DNA from: Lachnospiraceae bacterium UBA3772 | GTDB lineage: Bacteria > Bacillota > Clostridia > Lachnospirales > Lachnospiraceae | Assembly: GCA_002371025.1 (NCBI GenBank) | Contig: DFFQ01000001.1 | Location: 1 to 12,305 of the forward strand | DNA length: 12,305 bases | Direction: 5' to 3' | Part shown: positions 1-8,277 of the stretch, piece by piece | Layout: the number at the start of each line of letters is the position of its first letter | How positions within the stretch are numbered: the stretch's first letter is position 1 | The notes under the pieces: model-generated | Seen by the model: only the letters and a program-made list of their open reading frames with translations | Database searches by the model: none | Told to the model about the DNA's origin: nothing | Made by a program: the position numbers and the translations under genes

Positions 1-1124
1 GCTGGTCTTATATGAACTTCCTTAGCACCTGCATCATAAAGATACTGAGTTGTCTCACGAAGCTGTGTTCCACGTACGATTGAGTCATCAATAAGAAGAA
101 GCTTCTTACCATTTACTAACTCATGGATTGGGATAAGCTTCATATGAGCGATCAGATTTCTCTTATCCTGATGTGTTGGCATAAATGAACGTGGCCAGGT
201 TGGAGTATATTTAACAAATGGACGACCATAAGGAACGCCAGATTCATTTGAATATCCAATAGCATGACCGATACCTGAATCAGGTACGCCTGCAACAACA
301 TCAATATCATCTTTAGTAAAGCCGTCACGCTTAGCCATTTCAACACCACAGCGGTTTCTTACATTTTCAACTGTCTGGCCTTCATAACGTGAAGCTGGAT
401 AACCATAATAAACCCAGAGGAAAGTACATATCTTCATGTCTGTTCCTGGTTTAACTACTGTAACAACCTTCTCCGGAGTCATAACGCAGATTTCTCCAGG
501 TCCAAGTTCCTTATAATCTGAATAGCCAAGATTAAGATAAGCAAATGATTCAAGGCTGGCACAGAATCCTTCATCCTTCTTACCAACGATAACAGGAGTT
601 CTTCCAAACTTATCTCTTGCAAGATAAATGGCATCTGGAGTAAGGATAACGATAGTCATAGAACCATCGATTTTTTCCTGAGCATACTGGATTCCTTCAA
701 GAATATTGTCCTTAGTATTAATAAGAGCTGCTGTAAGCTCAGTCTTATTGATATTTCCACCGCTCATTTCAAGGAAGTGAGAGCTTCCATTATCAAATAA
801 TTCATTTACTAATTCATCAGTATTATTAACTTTACCTACAGTAGTAAGAGCATATGTTCCATGATGAGAACGAACAATAAGTGGCTGTGGATCATAATCT
901 GAAATGCATCCGATTCCGAGACTTCCTTCCATCTCGTGTATATCTGATGAGAATTTACTTCTAAATGGTGCATTCTCTATATTGTGAATAGCTCTGTTAA
1001 ATCCATCTTTTCCATGTACAACAAGGCCTGCTCTTCTTGTACCAAGGTGTGAATGATAATCTGTTCCATAGAATAAATCAAACACGCAGTCCTCTTTTAA
1101 CGCTGATGCAAAAAATCCACCCAT
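1..1124 (-). CDS. purF: PurF-like amidophosphoribosyltransferase, glutaminase site degenerate (partial; 3' end outside window)
   Basis: The first 374 codons are present; the C-terminus runs off the left edge. PurF normally makes phosphoribosylamine from PRPP and glutamine, the first step of purine synthesis, in the cytoplasm. The phosphoribosyltransferase half is clear: GVPDSG near residue 279, SGVPYG near 295, and the PRPP-binding loop IDDSIVRGT at about 345-353. The N-terminal half aligns with the class II glutamine amidotransferase fold, but starts Met-Gly-Gly where normal PurF has Met-Cys-Gly. In a hand alignment the RYST and HNGN motifs are also replaced (ISDY near 74-77, TVGK near 95-98). 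The ATG is preceded by AAAGGAG with 6 nt spacing, and no in-frame codon just upstream supplies a cysteine. I recall similar MGGFF proteins annotated as amidophosphoribosyltransferase in Lachnospiraceae and Bacteroidetes. Inference: it may use ammonia or a partner subunit, or have another role. It has its own promoter downstream of trpA. Confidence 0.85.
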   Translation of the reverse strand, partial: MGGFFASALKEDCVFDLFYGTDYHSHLGTRRAGLVVHGKDGFNRAIHNIENAPFRSKFSSDIHEMEGSLGIGCISDYDPQPLIVRSHHGTYALTTVGKVNNTDELVNELFDNGSSHFLEMSGGNINKTELTAALINTKDNILEGIQYAQEKIDGSMTIVILTPDAIYLARDKFGRTPVIVGKKDEGFCASLESFAYLNLGYSDYKELGPGEICVMTPEKVVTVVKPGTDMKICTFLWVYYGYPASRYEGQTVENVRNRCGVEMAKRDGFTKDDIDVVAGVPDSGIGHAIGYSNESGVPYGRPFVKYTPTWPRSFMPTHQDKRNLIAHMKLIPIHELVNGKKLLLIDDSIVRGTQLRETTQYLYDAGAKEVHIRP

Positions 1125-1166
1125 TGTTAGTCTCCTTTGTATATACAGTATTTTATTAACAAAGCT

Positions 1167-1196
1167 ACTATACATCAAAACCAATACTTTTGTCTA
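1167..1196 (-). promoter_or_regulatory. Probable promoter of the purF-like gene
   Basis: On the minus strand there is TAGACA (1196-1191), an 18-bp spacer and TATAGT (1172-1167), each one mismatch from the sigma-A consensus. Transcription would start near 1160, giving a leader of about 36 nt. It lies in the 151-bp gap between trpA and the purF-like gene. That gap is otherwise AT-rich and shows no purine riboswitch and no convincing trp terminator. Confidence 0.65.
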
Positions 1197-1275
1197 TTAA
1201 ACTTTTAAATGTAAATTATTATAAAAATATTGTATTTTTTATGCTTTTTGTGGAAACTTTTACTTTCCCAAATGT

Positions 1276-2052
1276 TTATTCAACAGATTTAACCGCATTC
1301 TTCATGGCACTTACATATTCTTCAAGTTTTTTTGGTGCATTTTCTTTTTCTGAAGCTACAATCTTTACCATTGCAGAACCAACGATAACTCCATCTGCAA
1401 TTTCAGCCATCTTTTTTGCCTGCTCCGGATTACTGATTCCAAATCCAATGGCACATGGAACATCTGTAACAGATCTTATGCTTTCTACCATAGACTTTAA
1501 GTCAGTATTTATCTCACTTCTTACTCCTGTTACTCCCATTGAAGAAACTACATAGATAAATCCCCTTGCACTTTCAGCGATCATCTTAATTCTGTCTTCA
1601 CTGGTTGGTGCTACAAGAGGGATAAAATCTATCCCGTATTTTTCAGCCACTTCTGAAAATTCCTTTGATTCTTCATATGGAACATCAGGGATTATTATAC
1701 CGTCAGCTCCTGCAGCCGCTGCATTATTAAAGAATCTGTCTAATCCATAATGAAATACAGGATTTGCATAAGTCATAAATACAAGAGGGATATCGCTCTC
1801 TTTTCTGATATCCTTAACTAAGTCAAATACCTTATCTGTAGTCATTCCGGAAGCTAGGGCTCTTATATCTGCTTCCTGAATTACAGGTCCTTCAGCAATA
1901 GGATCTGAAAATGGAATTCCCACCTCTATAAGGCTTGCTCCTCCTCTTATTGCTGCTCTGAAGTTTTCGAGAGATTCTTCATATGATGGATCTCCAGCAG
2001 TAAGAAAGGCTATAAATGCTTTTTCTTTAAATGCGTCTTTTATTCTAGTCAT
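1276..2052 (-). CDS. trpA: Tryptophan synthase alpha subunit
   Basis: The 258-aa protein cleaves indole-3-glycerol phosphate to indole and glyceraldehyde 3-phosphate; indole is channelled to TrpB in the alpha2beta2 complex. Family motifs include FLTAGDP (16-22), [11 protein letters not shown] (41-51), a [11 protein letters not shown] stretch in the middle, and GFGIS and GVIVGSAMV in the phosphate-binding C-terminal part. Catalytic Glu49 of the E. coli enzyme corresponds to Glu43. The second acid, Asp60, appears as Glu54 in the motif DPIAEGP. The frame is open up to 2154, but the start is placed at the ATG at 2052 because the sequence from MTRIKDAF matches the family N-terminus and GAGGAG lies upstream within trpB. 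The first 8 bp overlap the end of trpB, which suggests translational coupling. It is the last gene of the operon. Confidence 0.97.
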   Translation of the reverse strand: MTRIKDAFKEKAFIAFLTAGDPSYEESLENFRAAIRGGASLIEVGIPFSDPIAEGPVIQEADIRALASGMTTDKVFDLVKDIRKESDIPLVFMTYANPVFHYGLDRFFNNAAAAGADGIIIPDVPYEESKEFSEVAEKYGIDFIPLVAPTSEDRIKMIAESARGFIYVVSSMGVTGVRSEINTDLKSMVESIRSVTDVPCAIGFGISNPEQAKKMAEIADGVIVGSAMVKIVASEKENAPKKLEEYVSAMKNAVKSVE

Positions 2053-3226
2053 AGATCTTTTCTCCTCTATATCTTGCAATTGCAGCAACGTCCTTATCAC
2101 CTCTGCCTGAAACTGTAGCAACGATAATGCTGTCTTTAGGCATTGTTGGTGCAAGTTTCATAACATGAGCTATTGCATGTGAACTTTCTATTGCAGGGAT
2201 AATTCCTTCTGTTCTTGAAAGATATTCAAATGCATTTACTGCTTCATCATCTGTTATTGCCACATACTGAGCTCTTCCAATTGAATGAAGATAAGCATGT
2301 TCCGGTCCGATTCCCGGGTAATCAAGTCCGGCTGAAATAGAATAAACCGGAGCTATCTGACCATATTCATTCTGACAGAAAAGGGATTTCATACCATGGA
2401 AGATACCGATGGTACCATTTGCAAGGGTAGCTGCATTCATATCTGTATCAACTCCGCGACCTGCAGCTTCACAGCCAATAAGCTTTACTCCCTCATCTTT
2501 AATATATTCATAGAAAGAACCAATGGCATTAGAACCTCCGCCAACACAAGCTACTACTGCATCCGGAAGACGTCCCTCTGCTTCTAAGATCTGTGCTCTT
2601 GATTCCTTACTGATAACACTCTGAAAATCTCTTACTATTGTTGGGAATGGATGAGGTCCCATTACAGAACCTAAAACATAAAGAGTATCATCTACTCTTG
2701 TTGTCCACTCACGCATACATTCATTAACAGCATCCTTAAGGACCTTAGTTCCACTTGTTACAGCATGAACCTTTGCTCCAAGAAGTTTCATTCTATATAC
2801 ATTAAGAGCCTGTCTCTTTGTATCTTCTTCTCCCATGAAGATCTCACATTCCATCCCCATAAGAGCAGCTCCTGTAGCAGTTGCAACCCCATGCTGGCCG
2901 GCTCCTGTCTCAGCTATCACTCTGGTCTTTCCCATCTTCTTTGCAAGAAGGATCTGACCTAAAACATTATTTATCTTATGAGAACCTGTATGATTAAGAT
3001 CTTCTCTCTTAAGATAGATCTTTGCTCCTCCTAAATCCTTTGTCATCTTCTCTGCATAGTAAAGAAGAGAAGGACGTCCAGCATAATTTTTAAGAAGACT
3101 TTCTAATTCCTTATTAAACTCTGGATCGTTTTTATAAAATTCATATGCCTTTTCTAATTTGTGGATCTCATTCATTAAGGTTTCTGGAATATACTGTCCA
3201 CCAAATTCACCAAATCTACCAGCCAT
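2045..3226 (-). CDS. trpB: Tryptophan synthase beta subunit
   Basis: The 393-aa PLP enzyme condenses indole with L-serine to give L-tryptophan and partners with TrpA. It has the standard N-terminus [14 protein letters not shown], the PLP-lysine motif HTGSHKINN with Lys84, ETGAGQHG with Glu106 (counterpart of E. coli Glu109), and the phosphate-binding glycine loop [10 protein letters not shown]. The length is normal for the classical TrpB1 type rather than the TrpB2 type. The ATG at 3226 is preceded by AAGGAG with 6 nt spacing. The gene follows trpC after only 10 nt, the place where trpF sits in many Gram-positive trp operons. Its last 8 bp overlap trpA. Confidence 0.98.
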   Translation of the reverse strand: MAGRFGEFGGQYIPETLMNEIHKLEKAYEFYKNDPEFNKELESLLKNYAGRPSLLYYAEKMTKDLGGAKIYLKREDLNHTGSHKINNVLGQILLAKKMGKTRVIAETGAGQHGVATATGAALMGMECEIFMGEEDTKRQALNVYRMKLLGAKVHAVTSGTKVLKDAVNECMREWTTRVDDTLYVLGSVMGPHPFPTIVRDFQSVISKESRAQILEAEGRLPDAVVACVGGGSNAIGSFYEYIKDEGVKLIGCEAAGRGVDTDMNAATLANGTIGIFHGMKSLFCQNEYGQIAPVYSISAGLDYPGIGPEHAYLHSIGRAQYVAITDDEAVNAFEYLSRTEGIIPAIESSHAIAHVMKLAPTMPKDSIIVATVSGRGDKDVAAIARYRGEKIYD

Positions 3227-3236
3227 TTTTATCTCC

Positions 3237-4016
3237 TTATATCTTATGTAAACTTTCTATCAATTCTTTTTTATTTTCACTTCTCATAAACATCTCGCCT
3301 ATAAGAACCGCATCAGTACCATTTTCCTTTAAGATCTTAAGATCTTCAGGAGTCTTTATCCCACTTTCAGATACATAGATAACATCTTCCGGGATCAGTT
3401 CTCTTAATCTGATACTGTTATTTATATCAACTGTAAAATCCTTTAGATTTCTATTATTTACGCCCACTATCCTTGCTCCCAGAGCTAAGCATCGCTTTAC
3501 TTCTTCCTCTTCATGAGCTTCAAATAAAGCTGAAAGCCCTAGAGAATCTGCAACCTCATAATATTCCTTTAATTCCTCGTCACTAAGGATTGCCGCAATA
3601 AGAAGTATCGCTGATGCCCCAAGTGTTTTTGCTTCATAGATCATATAAGGATCTACTGTAAAATCTTTTCTTAAAACAGGGATCTTTACTTCCTTTGCTA
3701 TCTCCTCTAAATACTTATCGCTGCCCTTAAAATATTCTGGCTCTGTAAGGCAGGAAATTGCATCTAATCCTGATGCCTCATATTCTTTAGCAATCTCTAG
3801 ATAAGGAAAGTCAGCTGCGATGATCCCTTTTGAAGGAGAAGCTTTTTTTACTTCAGCTATTATAGAAAGTCCTTCTTTTTTTAGAGCCTTTTCAAAAGGA
3901 AAATCTTTTGTATTTTCCATCATAAGAGCTTTTTCTTTAATCTCTTCTAAAGAAATCTTTTCCTTTTTCTTTGCAACTCTCTTTCTAGTTGATTCTGCAA
4001 GTTCATCAAGTATCAC
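3237..4016 (-). CDS. trpC: Indole-3-glycerol phosphate synthase
   Basis: The 259-aa (beta/alpha)8-barrel enzyme converts CdRP (the carboxyphenylaminodeoxyribulose phosphate intermediate) to indole-3-glycerol phosphate. Visible motifs are [12 protein letters not shown] (53-64, with the catalytic Glu55/Lys57 pair), VLRKDF with Lys117, [10 protein letters not shown] around 185-194 and VSESGI around 215-220. The length fits a monofunctional enzyme: it is not the TrpC-TrpF fusion of enterobacteria, so isomerase activity is not covered here. The start codon is GTG at 4016, with AGGAGG 6 nt upstream; residues ILDELAEST then match the family N-terminus. It follows trpD after 17 nt and precedes trpB by 10 nt. 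Confidence 0.97.
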   Translation of the reverse strand: MILDELAESTRKRVAKKKEKISLEEIKEKALMMENTKDFPFEKALKKEGLSIIAEVKKASPSKGIIAADFPYLEIAKEYEASGLDAISCLTEPEYFKGSDKYLEEIAKEVKIPVLRKDFTVDPYMIYEAKTLGASAILLIAAILSDEELKEYYEVADSLGLSALFEAHEEEEVKRCLALGARIVGVNNRNLKDFTVDINNSIRLRELIPEDVIYVSESGIKTPEDLKILKENGTDAVLIGEMFMRSENKKELIESLHKI

Positions 4017-4033
4017 GAGTAACCTCCTAATTC

Positions 4034-5080
4034 TTATGCCTGAGCTTCAAGATTAGACATCTTTACATATCTATCGATCACATTAAGTGCCTTGCCTGAA
4101 TTCATTACTTCTTCAGCTTCCTTAAATCCTTCTTTAAGAGATACTCCTTTAACTAAGTGAAGGGCTGCAGCTGCATTTAAAAGAACTACATTCTTCATGG
4201 CAAGATTTGCCTTTGAGCCTTCCATCCCAGCCTTACCAGAAAGGATTTCTTTAGTAAGTAAAGCGTTTTCTTTAGGCTCTCCACCCTTAATATCATCTCT
4301 TGTATATTTTTCTGTGATTCCAAAATCTGCTGGATTGATTTCGTATCTTTCGATAGAGCCATCTTCCTTTAATTCAGCTACAGAAGTCTTTGCACTTACT
4401 GAAATCTCATCTAACTCATCCTGTCCAAAGACTACCATGGCACGCTTTACTCCCATTTTTTTAAGTGTCTCTGCAATCTCATCCACTAATTCTTCCTTAT
4501 AAACTCCAAGAAGGAAATAGTCCGGTCTTGCAGGATTTGTTAGAGGTCCAAGAAGATTAAATATTGTCGGAATTCCGATAGTCTTTCTAACAGGTCCAAC
4601 ATATTTCATAGCTGAATGATATTTCTGAGCAAACATAAATGCAAAGCCGTTTTCTTCTATCATCTTCTGATTAAGTTCAGGGCTTACCATAAGATTTCCA
4701 CCTAAAGCTTCAAGAGCATCCGCTGTTCCGCATTTTGATGTAGCAGCTCTGTTGCCATGCTTAGCTATATTTACACCCGCTGCAGCTAAAAGAAAAGCTG
4801 TTGTGGTTGAAACATTCATTGACTGAGCCTTATCTCCACCTGTTCCTACAATTTCAAGCACCTTTGATTCATGTTCTACAGGAAGAGCTTTTTCTCTCAT
4901 TGCTGTTGCAGCGCCTGATATTTCATCAGGTGTTTCTCCCTTAATATGGAGGGCTGTTAAAAATGCCGCTGTCTGGGCCTGATCTGTCTCTCCGCCCATG
5001 ATCTCACTTACTACCTCATAAGCTTCGTCAAATGTAAGATCTTTACCTTCTGATACTTTAACTATTGCTTCTTTAATCAT
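4034..5080 (-). CDS. trpD: Anthranilate phosphoribosyltransferase
   Basis: The 348-aa enzyme transfers the phosphoribosyl group of PRPP to anthranilate, giving phosphoribosylanthranilate. The class IV phosphoribosyltransferase motifs are intact: GTGGD (79-83), NVSTT (89-93), KHGNRAATSKCGTAD (107-121, anthranilate and PRPP contacts), and a GPLTNPARP loop further on. The length is typical of a free-standing TrpD, not fused to TrpG. The ATG at 5080 lies 3 nt after the trpG stop. Its ribosome binding site AAAGGAGG is formed by the last codons of trpG, which points to translational coupling. Confidence 0.97.
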   Translation of the reverse strand: MIKEAIVKVSEGKDLTFDEAYEVVSEIMGGETDQAQTAAFLTALHIKGETPDEISGAATAMREKALPVEHESKVLEIVGTGGDKAQSMNVSTTTAFLLAAAGVNIAKHGNRAATSKCGTADALEALGGNLMVSPELNQKMIEENGFAFMFAQKYHSAMKYVGPVRKTIGIPTIFNLLGPLTNPARPDYFLLGVYKEELVDEIAETLKKMGVKRAMVVFGQDELDEISVSAKTSVAELKEDGSIERYEINPADFGITEKYTRDDIKGGEPKENALLTKEILSGKAGMEGSKANLAMKNVVLLNAAAALHLVKGVSLKEGFKEAEEVMNSGKALNVIDRYVKMSNLEAQA

Positions 5081-5083
5081 TTT

Positions 5084-5656
5084 TTAGTCCTCCTTTAAGA
5101 AATTCTCTAACATTTTCTTGCCATCCGGCGTAAGTATTGATTCAGGATGGAACTGCAATCCGTAGACTTTATTTTTACTATCTTCTACTGCCATTACTTC
5201 ACCGTCATCTATACTTATGGCTGTGATCTTTAAATCTTTTGGTATTGTCTCTTTCTTTGCAGATAAGGAATGGTATCTTGCCACTTCCGTCTCTTCATTT
5301 ATCCCTTTAAAGATATTGGAAGTAATGTCTATCCTGCAAAGAGATTTTTTTCCATGCATAAGACGAGATGCATAACCTACTGTAGCTCCATATACTTCAC
5401 AGATTGCCTGATGTCCAAGACAAACACCAAGGATTGGGATCTCTCCTTTAAATTCTCTTATCACATCCTCAATTATTCCCGCTTCACCTGGTCTACCGGG
5501 TCCCGGTGAAAGTATTATCCTTTCAGGCTTTAACTCTCTTATCTCGTCTAAAGTCATTTCATCATTTCTTATAACTTTTATATCATTATTGATGCTTCCC
5601 ACAAGCTGATAAAGGTTATAGGAAAAACTATCATAATTATCTATCAGTAAAATCAT
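5084..5656 (-). CDS. trpG: Anthranilate synthase component II (glutamine amidotransferase)
   Basis: The 190-aa class I glutaminase supplies ammonia to TrpE for anthranilate synthesis. The N-terminus MILLIDNYDSFSYNL, the oxyanion region SPGPGRPGEAG (50-60), the nucleophile motif GVCLGHQAI with Cys79, and QFHPES with His170 and Glu172 are all present. The catalytic triad therefore appears complete. The protein closely resembles PabA, and such subunits can serve both pathways. The position directly behind trpE and within the T-box operon supports the TrpG role. The ATG at 5656 is preceded by AGGAGG, which overlaps the trpE stop region. The gap from trpE is 8 nt. Confidence 0.96.
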   Translation of the reverse strand: MILLIDNYDSFSYNLYQLVGSINNDIKVIRNDEMTLDEIRELKPERIILSPGPGRPGEAGIIEDVIREFKGEIPILGVCLGHQAICEVYGATVGYASRLMHGKKSLCRIDITSNIFKGINEETEVARYHSLSAKKETIPKDLKITAISIDDGEVMAVEDSKNKVYGLQFHPESILTPDGKKMLENFLKED

Positions 5657-5664
5657 ACGTCCTC

Positions 5665-7158
5665 CTACCTTTCATTTGCTTCTTTGATAGCATCAATCAC
5701 GGCACCGGCCTTGTTTATACATTCCTGATATTCATTTGCGGGAAAGGAATCTGCCACAATTCCGGCACCGGATCTAACAGTTACTTTGCCATTTTTCTTA
5801 AATGCAAGTCTAATGGCTATACAGGTATCCATATTACCTGTGAAATCTATATATCCAATGGCTCCGCCATAGATTCCCCTCCTGTCTCCTTCTAATTCAT
5901 CGATAATCTGACAGGCTCTTATCTTAGGAGCTCCTGAAAGTGTACCTGCAGGAAGAATTGATGCAATTGCATCTGTCGCATCATACTTTGTATCATCAAT
6001 TTCTCCCTTTACTGTAGAACCTATATGCATTACATGAGAATACTTTTCAACTGACATATAGTCCACAACCTCAACTGTTCCAAACTTTGCAACTCGTCCA
6101 AGATCATTTCTACCAAGATCTACCAGCATATTATGCTCTGCCAGTTCTTTTTCATCCTGTAATAACTCTTCCTCTATCTCTTTATCTTCAGCAGGTGTCC
6201 TGCCTCTCTTTCTTGTTCCAGCAAGAGGAAATGTATAAAGGTCTCCATTATCTAATTTAGTAAGTGTTTCCGGAGATGCACCTGCTATTTCTTCTCCGTT
6301 AATGTCGAAATAGAACATATATGGCGATGGATTGCTGGATCTAAGAATCCTGTATGTATCAAACAAGCTTCCGGCAAATTGAGCTTGCTGCTTGTTAGAA
6401 AGCACAACCTGAAAGATATCCCCCTCGAAGATGTACTTCTTTCCTTTTTCAACCATCTCTTCATATTCTTCTTTGCTAAAAGCTGTTTTAAAATCACTTA
6501 AAAGCCTCCCCTTTGGAACATTTTCCTTCTCTCCTGATATTATCAGTTCTTCCATATGATCAAGCTGGGCAAGTGCCGCTACATAATTTTCGATCAGGTT
6601 ATCAGTCTTTATATTTACTATCAGCACCAGCTTTTGCATGATATTATCAAATGCTATTACCTTATCAAACAGCATAAGATTCATATCTGAAAAATCATCT
6701 TCTTTTGCTTCTTTTAGTTTTAGTACCGGTTCAGCATATTTTATAAAATCGTAAGAAAAATATCCTATAAGGCCTCCGGTAAAAGAAGGAAGTCCAGGGA
6801 TCCTTGGAGAAGAATTCGCGTCAATTATCTCCTTAATTATGTCTCCTGGTTTTTCAACTTCTTTTCCTTTTCCTACTTCATATACTTCTTTTTCTTCAGT
6901 AAGAAGATCTGTTTTGGTTAGAATTCCATTCTTTAATTCAAGATCAAGGATCGGATCATACCCTAAAAATGTATATCTTACCCAGTAAGACTGGCTCACT
7001 ACACTTTCTAAAATATAAGTTCTCTTGCTGACTTTCTTAAGTCTCTTTAATACTTCAATGGGTGTTACCATGTCTGACAGGATTTCTTTTGCAACAGGAA
7101 CTATTTTCTTATCTTTCCCATATTGCTTTAAATCCTGTAAACTAGTTAAGATACTCAT
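5665..7158 (-). CDS. trpE: Anthranilate synthase component I
   Basis: The 497-aa chorismate-utilising enzyme forms anthranilate from chorismate with ammonia from TrpG. The N-terminal domain carries YILESV (about 48-53), the counterpart of the LLES element that binds feedback tryptophan, so feedback inhibition is likely. The C-terminal chorismate-binding domain shows GASPETL (about 294-300), FPLAGTRKRGRT (about 311-322), HNMLVDLGRNDLG (about 343-355), LPAGTLSGAPK (about 403-413) and RSGAGIVADS near the end. These favour TrpE over PabB, as does the operon. The ATG at 7158 follows GGAGG with a short spacer. It is the first gene after the T-box terminator, so its expression should depend on read-through when Trp-tRNA charging is low. 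Confidence 0.97.
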   Translation of the reverse strand: MSILTSLQDLKQYGKDKKIVPVAKEILSDMVTPIEVLKRLKKVSKRTYILESVVSQSYWVRYTFLGYDPILDLELKNGILTKTDLLTEEKEVYEVGKGKEVEKPGDIIKEIIDANSSPRIPGLPSFTGGLIGYFSYDFIKYAEPVLKLKEAKEDDFSDMNLMLFDKVIAFDNIMQKLVLIVNIKTDNLIENYVAALAQLDHMEELIISGEKENVPKGRLLSDFKTAFSKEEYEEMVEKGKKYIFEGDIFQVVLSNKQQAQFAGSLFDTYRILRSSNPSPYMFYFDINGEEIAGASPETLTKLDNGDLYTFPLAGTRKRGRTPAEDKEIEEELLQDEKELAEHNMLVDLGRNDLGRVAKFGTVEVVDYMSVEKYSHVMHIGSTVKGEIDDTKYDATDAIASILPAGTLSGAPKIRACQIIDELEGDRRGIYGGAIGYIDFTGNMDTCIAIRLAFKKNGKVTVRSGAGIVADSFPANEYQECINKAGAVIDAIKEANER

Positions 7159-7202
7159 CTTCTTACCTCCTTTGATATGTTTACTTTTGCCTTTCAGGCA
7201 AT

Positions 7203-7242
7203 AAAAAAATCCCCAGGTCGATATATTAATATCAACCTGAGG
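7203..7242 (-). terminator. Intrinsic terminator of the trp T-box leader
   Basis: On the minus strand the arms CCTCAGGTTGATAT and ATATCGACCTGGGG pair along all 14 positions, with two G-U pairs and a 4-nt loop. A short A and then seven T residues follow (7209-7203). It lies 44 nt upstream of trpE. The first arm shares bases with the 3' half of the antiterminator, so the two structures are mutually exclusive. Confidence 0.93.
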
Positions 7243-7507
7243 ACGAATAATCTTAATTAATAAAATATCCGCGGTGCCACTCTCATTTTAAAAGGCTTTC
7301 GCATTTTACACTTAGCTGGGTACCAACATACCCACGGCAGTTAACGCCTGCACTTAACGTAGTGGAATACTAAGAATAACTTTTCACCACTCCCTCAGCG
7401 GTCCATTTAATGAATTGTTACTGCAAGGTTCTCAGCATCCCTTACTCTCTGTGAGCACATCTTTCATTTTTATCTCCGCATCAACGGTTTACTGATATTT
7501 TTTTGTT
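7203..7507 (-). promoter_or_regulatory. T-box riboswitch, tRNA-Trp specific, controlling trpEGDCBA
   Basis: The leader runs about 305 nt from the predicted transcript start to the terminator. The conserved T-box sequence AGAGTGGCACCGCGG is at 7283-7269. The Stem I landmarks are GATGCGGAG near its base, CAGAGAG at 7451-7445 and the distal element GCTGAGAACC. On the 3' side of Stem I, AAATGGACC places the specifier codon TGG (Trp) at 7405-7403, followed by the expected purine. The antiterminator bulge is UGGC, which would pair with a GCCA tRNA end; bacterial tRNA-Trp has G at position 73, so both contacts agree. A Stem III-like hairpin (TGGGTA/TACCCA) lies at 7334-7317. CGGATA can pair with TATTCG, and TGAGAG with TCCTCA with one mismatch, forming the antiterminator. 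Known mechanism: uncharged tRNA stabilises the antiterminator and allows transcription of the operon. Confidence 0.95.
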
Positions 7508-7513
7508 GGATTA

Positions 7514-7542
7514 ACTATAACGCTTTATCTTTTTCGTGTCAA
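7514..7542 (-). promoter_or_regulatory. Promoter of the trp operon
   Basis: A perfect TTGACA (7542-7537), a 17-bp spacer and TATAGT (7519-7514) lie on the minus strand. The start point would be an A near 7507, just ahead of T-box Stem I. The 11-mer AAAAAGATAAA in the spacer recurs in the same phase in the putative promoter at 8969-8997. Confidence 0.88.
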
Positions 7543-7585
7543 CACTTTTTTACTTTAATTCGCTAAAGTTTATTTTATGATCAGA

Positions 7586-8251
7586 TCAACCAATGCCATT
7601 ACTCATATGGATCACATCCTTGGCATCCGGCATATTTTCCAATTTAGCCTGCTGTGCTTCTCTCCACATCTTTCTCATATGTTCAACATAGCCTGGATCG
7701 TATTTTCCAATACATGCATAAGGGCATGCACTTCCTAAGATTTCCAGCTGTTTATCAAGCACATGGCCCTTTATAAGATCTTTTATATTAAACCTGTCTG
7801 GGTCTATAGTTAATTGATCATCCGTTCTTACAGTTTTTACCTCTAATATGTAAAAACAATTACCTCTTACTCTGAATTTGGTATAAAACATATTAAGGAC
7901 TTCATCTCTTTTGAAAATATGATCTGGCGCCAGTTTAAATGATACATATTCTTTTGAAATGATCACATATTCATTTTCAAATTCAATATTTTCATAATGT
8001 TGTTTTTCTTTAAATAATATTTTAGGATCTTTTTTTAAAAGTTGTTTTTTCCATCCAAAAATTAACCATATTCCCAAAACGAAAGATCCTAACCCAGTAA
8101 AAAGGCAAATAAGAAGATCTTTAAATGATAATTTATCAGAACCTCCATTAACAACTACGGCGATAAAAAATATGATAAGAAATGAGCCAATATATATAAA
8201 AATACGCCCATTCCTTCTTTTCTCTTTTCCTATTTTTTTTCCCATTTTCAT
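7586..8251 (-). CDS. Uncharacterised two-helix membrane protein, paralogue of the upstream gene
   Basis: I do not recognise this 221-aa family. A lysine/arginine-rich start (1-16) precedes two hydrophobic segments at about 17-35 and 46-67, followed by a soluble domain of about 150 residues. By the positive-inside rule, both ends are probably cytoplasmic. The soluble part resembles the 8278-8928 product: YVIISKEYVSFKL near 95-107, and the ending ILGSAC...YVEHMRKMWREAQQAK (171-203) with Cys176 and Cys180. The overall plan recalls short membrane proteins with a PH-like beta domain, but that is only a guess. The ATG at 8251 has a modest AAGGGA site about 10 nt upstream; a second ATG two codons on is less well placed. 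The 26-nt gap from the upstream gene suggests co-transcription. The gene ends 44 nt before the trp -35 box, with no clear terminator between. Confidence 0.85.
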   Translation of the reverse strand: MKMGKKIGKEKRRNGRIFIYIGSFLIIFFIAVVVNGGSDKLSFKDLLICLFTGLGSFVLGIWLIFGWKKQLLKKDPKILFKEKQHYENIEFENEYVIISKEYVSFKLAPDHIFKRDEVLNMFYTKFRVRGNCFYILEVKTVRTDDQLTIDPDRFNIKDLIKGHVLDKQLEILGSACPYACIGKYDPGYVEHMRKMWREAQQAKLENMPDAKDVIHMSNGIG

Positions 8252-8277
8252 ATTTTACTTATCCCTTTATTAATTAT

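Noticed and set aside
1135..1164. CTTTGT/ACAAAG repeat that could hide the purF ribosome binding site
   Set aside because: The distal arm lies at or before the predicted transcription start (near 1160), so most of it would not be in the RNA.
1223..1239. Perfect 7-bp inverted repeat AAAAATA/TATTTTT downstream of trpA as a terminator
   Set aside because: The stem is made only of A-T pairs with a 3-nt loop and has no following T-run on the minus strand, so it would be a very weak terminator. A nearby 5-bp GGAAA/TTTCC stem is no better.
1190..1555. A plus-strand frame of 121 codons overlapping the end of trpA
   Set aside because: It is mostly the complement of conserved trpA sequence and has no ribosome binding site, and its product is low-complexity and hydrophobic.
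2053..2154. N-terminal extension of trpA by 34 codons
   Set aside because: The extra residues are trpB sequence in another frame and do not match the TrpA family. The ATG at 2052 has a good ribosome binding site.
7552..7569. Inverted repeat ACTTTA/TAAAGT after the second membrane-protein gene
   Set aside because: The stem has 6 bp and is followed on the minus strand by an A-run rather than a T-run. It also sits just upstream of the trp promoter, so it is not a credible terminator.
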